31,017 nucleotides of DNA from Ichthyophthirius multifiliis (lineage: Eukaryota; Ciliophora; Oligohymenophorea; Hymenostomatida): positions 8,043 to 39,059 of the forward strand of contig NW_004086471.1 of assembly GCF_000220395.1 (NCBI RefSeq), read 5' to 3'. The translations under genes and the position numbers were made by a program. This document shows positions 23,675-31,017 of the stretch, piece by piece. The notes under the pieces were generated by a model that saw only the letters and a list, made by a program, of their open reading frames with translations, had not been told where the DNA came from and searched no databases. The stretch's first letter is position 1. The number at the start of each line of letters is the position of its first letter.

Positions 23675-25777
23675 ATGTAATAAAACAGTGTTTCAATTCA
23701 ATTAATATCAAATGATTAAATAATTATAAAGGGATAATTTAATATATTTACAGAAGAACGAAAATAAATAATAAAAGTTAAAAAAATTAACAAAAATAAA
23801 AGTTTAATATATTTTTAAAAAAATAGAACTAAGGAGGATATTTTGATTATACATAAAAAGCTTGGATTTTATGTACTAGAAAATATGATTTAGTATTATA
23901 ATAAGTAATAAAAAAAAAAACTAAACTAAACTAAATAAACTTAATAAAAAAAAGCTTTAGAAAACATCACTAGACATTTAATAAATACCATAATTTGTAT
24001 ATAAATGTATCCAACCAATAGGTGAATATTTAAGGTTTTAATCTTCAGCATAAAACAAACATCAAAACTCTTAAGAAGTATTAATAAGATATCCTCCATC
24101 AATCCAAAAAAAAAAATTAGAGGATATTTTACCACCCGAAACAATACAAAATTTATACGATTTTTAAAAATAAGGAATAGAATTTGGTTTATAAAATAAC
24201 TGTAGAATTTTAATAGGAGATGAAATGGGGGTAGGAAAAACAATTTAAGCCATTTGTTTAGCAAATTGCTATAAAGAAAGTTGGCCTTTATTAATTTTAT
24301 GTCCGTCTTCATTGAAATATAATTGGAGAGATGAGTTATTGAAATGGAGTTAAGATTTATAAATTAATGATATATAGATTTTTAAAAAGAAGCCTTTTAA
24401 ATTCTATTTAACAACTAAAGTATTTATCACCTCATATGATTTAGCCCCAAAAATAATTCAAGGCATGAGTCCAAAAGTACAAATAATAATAGCAGATGAA
24501 GTCCATTATTTGAAGAATCCTCAAGCAAAAAGAACTCAAAGTTTACATCCTTTTATGTAACAAAAAAAGCACATTATATTGCTAAGTGGAACTCCTGCGT
24601 TTGCAAAGCCAAAAGAATTGTTTATTCCAATGTCGATTTTAAGGCCGGATTTGTTTAGGTCTTTTAAATTTTTCGGGTTGAGATATTGTGACCCTAAACC
24701 TTCTAAATATGCACAAGGATTAGATTATGATGGATGTTCAAATGATAAAGAATTAAATTTTATTTTGAAAAAACACTTAATGATTAGGAGGTTAAAAAGT
24801 GAAGTTCTTAGTTAATTACCATAAAAAAGAAGGAAAAAAATTATGGTTAATGTAGATATGAAAATTCATGCTTAAATTTAGGAAATTTTAGGAAATACCA
24901 AAGATAATGATTAGAAAATTTATAAATAATTATTTGAATAATAGGAAACTAATAATGATAATAACTCCTCGATTATTCAAAATAATGCTATTAATTTATG
25001 CTATAAATTATCTGGACTGGCTAAATTAGAAGAACTTAAAAATTATATTTAAGATTTATTAGAAAATGATATTAAATTAATTATCTTTGCTCACCATAAA
25101 GAAGTGCTTTTATCAATTGAAGAATTTGTTAATAAAAAATTAGAAATCTAATCTATTCGAATTGATGGAAGTGTACAAGACGAAGAGAGACATAAAAAGG
25201 TTGCACTTTTTTAATAAAATAAAGACACTAGAGTTGCTATTTTATCTATTACAGCTGCTTCTACAGGACTTACTTTAACTGCTTCTTCTAATGTTGTATT
25301 TGCAGAAGTAAAAATATAAAAAAATAAAAAAATATTGAAAATAAAAATTATAAGATGCATTGGACACCTGCTTTATTATAATAAGCAGAAGATAGAGCTC
25401 ATAGAATTGGACAAAGTAATAGTGTTTTATGTCACTATATTTTAGGAGAAGGAACTTTGGATGAACATTTGTATAAATAACTGGAATCAAAAACTCAAAT
25501 AGTAGGAAGCATTATTGATGGAGAAAGTAAATAATTCAAAATGGATTAATTTGAAGTTAAAAAATAAGAAAAATAAAGCCTAACAAAAAATTAATTCTAA
25601 AAAATACTTTAAGATTATAAATTTGATGATTCAGATGATGATGAAATATATGATATTTAAATTTAAAATTAAGAATAAAAATCAACATAATAAACTCCAA
25701 ATGCTAAAGATAATTATAGAAATTAAGCTTAATCAAATTTAGACAGCTTTCTTTAAAAAAAATAATCTAAATAATGA
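23675..25777 (+). CDS. SMARCAL1/HARP-type SNF2-family annealing helicase
   Basis: Exons 23675-23776, 23803-23904, 23955-25307 and 25355-25777 are separated by GT...AG introns of 26, 50 and 47 bp. All exon lengths are codon multiples and give 659 residues. A HARP domain opens the protein: VSIQLISNDQIIIKGQFN, then FNIFLKKQNQGGYFDYTQKA. The SNF2 motor follows: motif I DEMGVGKT (about residue 157), motif II DEVH (about 248), motif III LLSGTPA, then helicase C with IRIDGSVQDEERH, ITAASTGLTLTASSNVVFAE, and motif VI QAEDRAHRIGQ (about 528). The family rewinds RPA-coated bubbles and remodels stalled replication forks. All ATPase motifs are intact. There is a single HARP domain at the extreme N-terminus and no preceding RPA-binding extension, so it is shorter than vertebrate SMARCAL1 (954 residues). 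The C-terminus is acidic then Gln-rich. The start is set by the only ATG that joins the HARP frame through the 26-bp intron. Confidence 0.92.
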
Positions 25778-26146
25778 AAATTACATATTTAATTTAGATA
25801 TTAAGCATTCGTTTGAGTTTGTTTATTTTTTCTCATATTCTTAATTTTTATTTTATTTACTATCTTGATACGCAATATTATTTCTATTTATATTATAAAT
25901 TAAAATTATATTTTTTATTTGAAATACAAAAATTTTATAGAATTTTGAAATTTTAAAATATTAAAATAATAAAAAAATATAATATTAAAAAGAAAATTAT
26001 TATTTTTACAATTTTTTTTTTTTTTAAAATAAAACATTATTTTCTACTTCTTATATATTTTGATTGTAAAAAAAATTTAATATATTATCTAAAAAAAGAA
26101 TTTGAAAAAAAAAAAAAAAAAAATATTAAAAGATATATATTTATAT
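25778..26146. other. AT-rich spacer between helicase and SAPS genes
   Basis: 369 bp with long A and T runs, including an A run of about 19 near 26105. Nothing coding is recognised; it carries the helicase 3' end and the promoter of the SAPS-domain gene. Confidence 0.6.
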
Positions 26147-29100
26147 ATGCATTATTTATCAAGATAAACCGAAAGCATACTAGAGGATTGTGCATAAGAT
26201 ATTCCAATAGAGACATTAGAAAAGTTAATGTAAAAGCCAGAATTGTTATTAGCAGATATAAGAAATTAAAACAGTTAATTAATATATTTTTTTTAATAAA
26301 ACAGCACAATAGTAATACCTTATTTAATAAAATTAATAACATTTCCGAGCAAATGTATTAGCAATTAAGATTTAAGTTTAAGACTATCTTAATTAGCTGC
26401 TTAAATATTTGAATTAAAACCTTATTTTATAACTGATTTGTTAGTTGGAAATAAGAACTTTTTAAATTAATTATTTGATTTTGTTATTTAAAATGAAACA
26501 ATAGATATTTTAGCAGGTTATTGGCAAATTCCTGTAACTAATTTATTATTAACAAAGCCTTTAGAATTATTAGAATTTTTATTTACTAATGAAGAAATTT
26601 TTGATAAGTTATTAGATAAAATATATAATTAATCAATTTGTAATAAAAAAAATTAAAAAAAAAAAATATATATATATAAAAAAAAAGTTGAAATAACATA
26701 TTAAATATTTGAATTTGAGTACAATAGATTAACTGTATCCAATTAAGAACACATACAAAAGTATTCGGATATAAAAACAAGGAAAATATAATAATTTATA
26801 TAAAAACTTTCAGAAAACTCTTTTGGAGAAAACGTTTATAATTTTTCAATTTTAATATGTAATGTAATTTAAAAATACTTCTGTATTTTGGATGGAAAAG
26901 AAATGATGGAGTGCATTTGTTGCGAAAATTCAATAAAGATTTTCTTTAAATAAATTAAAAATGACAAAAACAAAGAAGCTCAAAAAGGCTGTTTAAAAAT
27001 TATTTAAAGTATTTCCTTATATTATATGCAAAACGCAAATAACTTTGTTAAAGGATATAGTGAAGAAGAAGATTATTATCAAATAATGCTTTCATAATAT
27101 GAAAATATGCCTTTTGTGAAATAATTGATTGAAAATATGAATTCTTTAAAAGAATTTTTATAATAAGAAGATATAAATTTAGGAATTTGTAGGCTTTTCA
27201 TTGTAGAAATAATAAATGTTGTTGTTAGAATTCAGTTTCCAATAGTTTAAAAAGTTTGTATGAAAAGTGGTATTATTGAAACCGTAATTAAACTGTTTTT
27301 TAAATTTGAATGGAATAATATTTTGCACAATATAGTTTAAGGGATGCTTGTTTTTATGCTGGAGAATTATAAAGATAAAAATTTAGGAGTTTATAGTTAA
27401 TATTTATTGGAAGAAGTAGGTTTAGCGAATTTAATTATGGAAAATCTAGGAAATTGCTATTTTTATTTTGGAGAAAATAAAAAGGATAAAAAAAGAACTT
27501 CTAAAGGATTTTTAGGATATGTTATTGTTTTAGCAGATTTAATTGATATTTATTTCGAATATTGTAAATTTTATATTGATAAATAAAAATGGAAAAGATT
27601 TTATGAAGAAAAGATTGATTTTTTTAAAGAAATTTCTTGCTAAAATTTAGGAAATTTTAATGATTTTTTGGATGGAAAAAATATAGAAGGAAAAACTAAA
27701 GAAGATGACTAAATGGCTCTTTATAATGAATATTTGAGATTATAAATTGCAGATAAAATAAAATAAAGAAATAGTTTTTAAAAATAGATATAACTTTAAT
27801 AATATTACTTTGAAAAGAAATTATAAACAAAAGTTTAAAATATAGACTTTGAAAGTATTTAGAATTTTATTTTAGAAAATAATAAATCGGAATAAAAGGG
27901 AAAAAATTAAGATAATTAAAATTAATATTTTATTTAAGATGATATAAGTTTAAAAAATCAAAATTAAATACTGGATATCATTGAAGATAATTAATTGGCA
28001 AATTTTGAAGTTAAAAAAGACGAAAATTAATAAGAAATTGGAAAATTAAATATTTAAAAAAATGAAGAAGAAAATTATTAAAAACTTTAAGAAGAAAATA
28101 GTTTAAAAGAAAACGTTTAAGGAAAAATATAGGAAAAATTTTAAGAATAAAATTAGGAAATAAAGTACAATAGTATTTAAGAAAATAAATAAATTAATAT
28201 TTAAGAAAATAAATAATCAAATAATTAAGAAAATAATAATGAAAATAAATAAGAAAGCAGTAAAGAAAATAATAAAAAAAGTAATTAATATTATGATAAA
28301 GAGAATAATAAAAAAAATGATAAAGAAAATAATAAATATATTATTTAAAACGATTAGAATAAAGAAAAAAATATATAAGTGACTATTTATAATAAGTAAG
28401 ATATTTAAGAAAATGAATAAATTATATTTAAAACAACATAAAATACTGAAAATAAATATGATTTCAATTGTAAAGAAAAAAATTAAATTTCAAATATTTT
28501 AGAATCATAAATATTCAATGAAGAATAAAAAAATAATTAAAATAAAATAAAAACTAATGTTGAAAATAAGAATATCTTAAAATAAGAATATATAGATATA
28601 TAAGAGAGTAAACAATACTAAAAAATTATTAAGTAAAATACAAATAATAATAAAAAAAAAATATTTTAAAAAAAAAATATTCAAAAAAAATTAAATAGTA
28701 ATGATATTAATAAAAAACTAAAATAAAATAAAGAAAAATAATTAAAAGATTATGAATAAATAAAATAATAATAAGAATAATAATAATAATAATAAAAATA
28801 ATAATAATAATAATAACAATAATAAGAATAACAATAATAAGAATAAGAATAATAAGAATAAGAATAGCAATAATAATAATAACAATAATAAGAATAAGAA
28901 TAATAAGAATAAGAATAAGAATAAAAATAAAAATAAGAATAAGAATAAGAATAATAATAAGAATAAAAATAAGAATAAGAATAAGAATAAGAATAAAAAT
29001 AAGAATAAGAATAAGAATAGCAATAATAATAAGAATAACATTAATAAGAATAATAAGAATAAGAATAAGAATAAGAATAGCAATAATAATAATAACAATA

Positions 29101-29380
29101 ATAAGAATAAGAATAATAAGAATAAGAATAAGAATAAGAATAAGAATAAGAATAAGAATAAGAATAAGAATAACATTAATAAGAATAATAAGAATAAGAA
29201 TAAGAATAAAAATAAAAATAAGAATAAGAATAAGAATAATAATAAGAATAAGAATAAGAATAAGAATAAGAATAAGAATAAGAATAAGAATAAGAATAAG
29301 AATAAGAATAAGAATAAGAATAACAATAACAATAATAATAATAATAATAAGAATTATAATAATACTAATAATAATAATAA

Positions 29381-29446
<66 letters not shown>

Positions 29447-31017
29447 TAATAATAATAAGAATAAGAATAATAAGAATAAGAATAATAAGAATAAGAATAA
29501 CAATAACAATAACAATAATAATAATAATAAGAATAAGAATAAGAATAAGAATAAGAATAGCAATAATAATAAGAATAACATTAATAAGAATAAGAATAAT
29601 AAGAATAAGAATAAGAATAGCAATAATAATAATAACAATAATAAGAATAAGAATAATAAGAATAAGAATAAGAATAAGAATAAGAATAAGAATAAGAATA
29701 AGAATAAGAATAAGAATAAGAATAAGAATAAGAATAACAATAAAAATAAAAATAAGAATAAGAATAAGAATAATAATAAGAATAAAAATAAGAATAAGAA
29801 TAAGAATAAGAATAAGAATAAGAATAAGAATAAGAATAAGAATAAGAATAAGAATAAGAATAAAAATAAGAATAAGAATAAGAATAAGAATAAGAAAAAG
29901 AATAAAAATAAAAATAAAAATAAGAATAAGAATAAGAATAAGAATAAGAATAAGAATAAGAATAAGAATAAGAATAAGAATAAGAATAAGAATAAGAATA
30001 AGAATAAGAATAAGAATAAGAATAAGAATAAGAATAAGAATAAGAATAAAAATAAGAATAACAATAATAAGAATAAGAATAAGAATAATAAGAATAATAA
30101 TAACAATAATAAGAATAAGAATAACAATATGAATAAGAATAGCAATAATAAGAATAAGAATAACAATAACAATAACAATAACAATAACAATAACAATAAC
30201 AATAACAATTACAATAACAATAACAATAACAATAACAATAACAATAACAATAACAATAACAATAACAATAACAATAACAATAACAATAACAATAACAATA
30301 ACAATAACAATAACAATAACAATAACAATAACAATAACAATAACAATAACAATAACAATAACAATAACAATAACAATAACAATAACAATAACAATAACAA
30401 TAACAATAACAATAACAATAACAATAACAATAACAATAACAATAACAATAACAATAACAATACAATAACAATAACAATAACAATAACAATAACAATAACA
30501 ATAACAATAACAATAACAATAACAATAACAATAACAATAACAATAACAATAACAATAACAATAACAATAACAATAACAATAACAATAACAATAACAATAA
30601 CAATAACAATAACAATAACAATAACAATAACAATAATAATAACAATAACAATAACAATAACAATAACAATAACAATAATAATAACAATAATAATAATAAT
30701 AATAATTATAAGAATATTAATAAGAGTAAGAATAAGAATATAGAAAATATAATAAAATTGAATAAAAATAAATAATTTAAAAAACAAAATAAATAAATAA
30801 ATATGAAGAAAATAATCAATAATAAATTAAAAATTAGTTAATATAAACAAAAGAAGCTGAAAATTAAAATGAATAATTGGATAAATAAAAAGAAATAAAA
30901 ATTTAATTAGATTAATTCAAAGATAAAGAAATAATAAAAAATGACTAAATTAATAAAAATATAAAAGAATAAATAGAATTAAATTAAAATTTATAATAAA
31001 TTATTATTATTGATAAT
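26147..31017 (+). CDS. SAPS-domain protein, PP6-type phosphatase regulatory subunit with giant Gln/Glu tail (3' end beyond window)
   Basis: ATG at 26147 (MHYLSRQTESILEDCAQDIP). The same frame stays open for about 4.3 kb with TAA/TAG as Gln. A 48-bp GT...AG intron (26640-26687) is likely; being a codon multiple, its retention would not break the frame. Family hallmarks: ETLEKLMQKPELLLADIRNQN near the start, helical repeats (LAAQIFELKPYFITDLLVGN; LLTKPLELLEFLFTNEEIFD, then NQSIFEITYQIFEF), and KGFLGYVIVLADLIDIYFEY matching the SAPS GYMGHL region. SAPS proteins scaffold Sit4/PP6 phosphatase in the cytoplasm. The SAPS core spans roughly residues 1-520, a K/N/E/Q-rich linker to about 855, then (Glu-Gln)n and poly-Gln. 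A one-base irregularity near 30461 shifts the frame; reading on with poly-Gln gives a sensible tail (KEAENQNEQLDKQKEIKIQL) to the window edge. The C-terminus is missing. Confidence 0.85.
28757..30140 (+). repeat. (GAATAA)n / (TAA)n tandem repeat coding for Glu-Gln and poly-Gln
   Basis: About 1.4 kb of trinucleotide-phased repeats built from GAA, TAA, CAA, AAA and occasional TAG, in the reading frame of the SAPS gene. Long uninterrupted GAATAA arrays (for example 29240-29320, 29660-29735 and 29935-30045) alternate with TAA tracts. Larger-scale blocks recur, such as segments with AGCAATAATAATAAC and with AACATTAATAAG near 29040, 29170 and 29580, which shows segmental duplication within the array. 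The units stay in frame throughout, as expected under selection for an open frame. Confidence 0.95.
30160..30690 (+). repeat. (CAATAA)n tandem repeat coding for poly-Gln
   Basis: About 85 nearly perfect hexamers. In the SAPS frame each reads Gln-Gln (CAA TAA), so the tract codes for roughly 170 consecutive glutamines with a single Leu near 30210. One unit near 30458-30464 lacks one base, after which the Gln reading continues in the next frame into a non-repetitive coding tail. Confidence 0.95.

Noticed and set aside
22351-24312. Minus-strand open frames rich in Leu, Phe and Ile opposite RPB6 and the helicase N-terminus.
   Set aside because: They are antisense shadows of conserved plus-strand genes and show no family features.
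30160-30690. CRISPR-like regular repetition.
   Set aside because: The unit is a 6-bp microsatellite with no spacers, in a eukaryotic coding frame.
28742-30787. Long open frames on both strands in the repeat array (poly-Leu/Phe, Tyr/Cys, Ile/Val, poly-Asn, Ile-Thr).
   Set aside because: They are shadow frames of a hexanucleotide repeat. Only the Gln/Glu frame connects to conserved SAPS coding sequence upstream and to a sensible tail downstream.
1-31017. tRNA or rRNA genes, telomeric repeats, transposable elements.
   Set aside because: No G/C-rich cloverleaf-like segment, rRNA-like stretch, telomeric G-rich repeat, transposase or reverse transcriptase motif was found by eye. A covariance-model scan would be needed to exclude small RNAs.

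Overview
The window reads as macronuclear DNA of an oligohymenophorean ciliate. Composition is extremely AT-rich. Every recognisable protein is legible only if TAA and TAG are read as glutamine and TGA is the sole stop. The genus is inference: the extreme AT content, code and Q/N-rich proteins fit Ichthyophthirius-like or other hymenostome ciliates. The recognisable genes carry small AT-rich GT...AG introns, mostly 26-68 bp with one of about 294 bp. No telomeric repeat is seen, so this looks like the interior of a chromosome.

Layout. 546-7065 (+) is a roughly 2,140-residue membrane protein with a signal peptide, cysteine-rich repeats, a REJ-type region, a GPS-like motif and several membrane spans (ciliate REJ/polycystin-1-like). 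7066-13746 is mostly unassigned AT-rich DNA with one statistically supported but unrecognised ORF (10714-11943, +). 13747-14883 (+) is a tyrosine-aminotransferase-like protein whose PLP site is largely lost. It converges, 82 bp apart, with an apparently intact succinate-semialdehyde-type aldehyde dehydrogenase at 14966-16348 (-). 18259-18810 (-) is a small secreted protein of unknown family. 19694-20775 (-) is a spliced complex I assembly factor (NDUFAF3/DUF498 type), with a possible tiny membrane peptide behind it (20932-21129, -). 22491-23139 (+) is RNA polymerase subunit RPB6 with a long acidic N-terminus. 23675-25777 (+) is a compact SMARCAL1-type annealing helicase. 26147 to the window end (+, partial) is a SAPS-domain PP6 regulatory subunit running into about 650 codons of Gln/Glu repeats, written largely with reassigned stop codons.

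These genes are housekeeping functions (transcription, replication-fork repair, phosphatase regulation, respiration, aldehyde oxidation) plus two surface or secreted proteins. They do not form an obvious pathway and I see no operon-like unit or defence cassette. The most notable points are the aminotransferase pseudoenzyme candidate, the stop-codon-derived polyglutamine, and single-base frame breaks in three otherwise conserved genes, each at or near a homopolymer or tandem repeat, which look more like consensus errors than biology. I did not find a convincing undescribed system.
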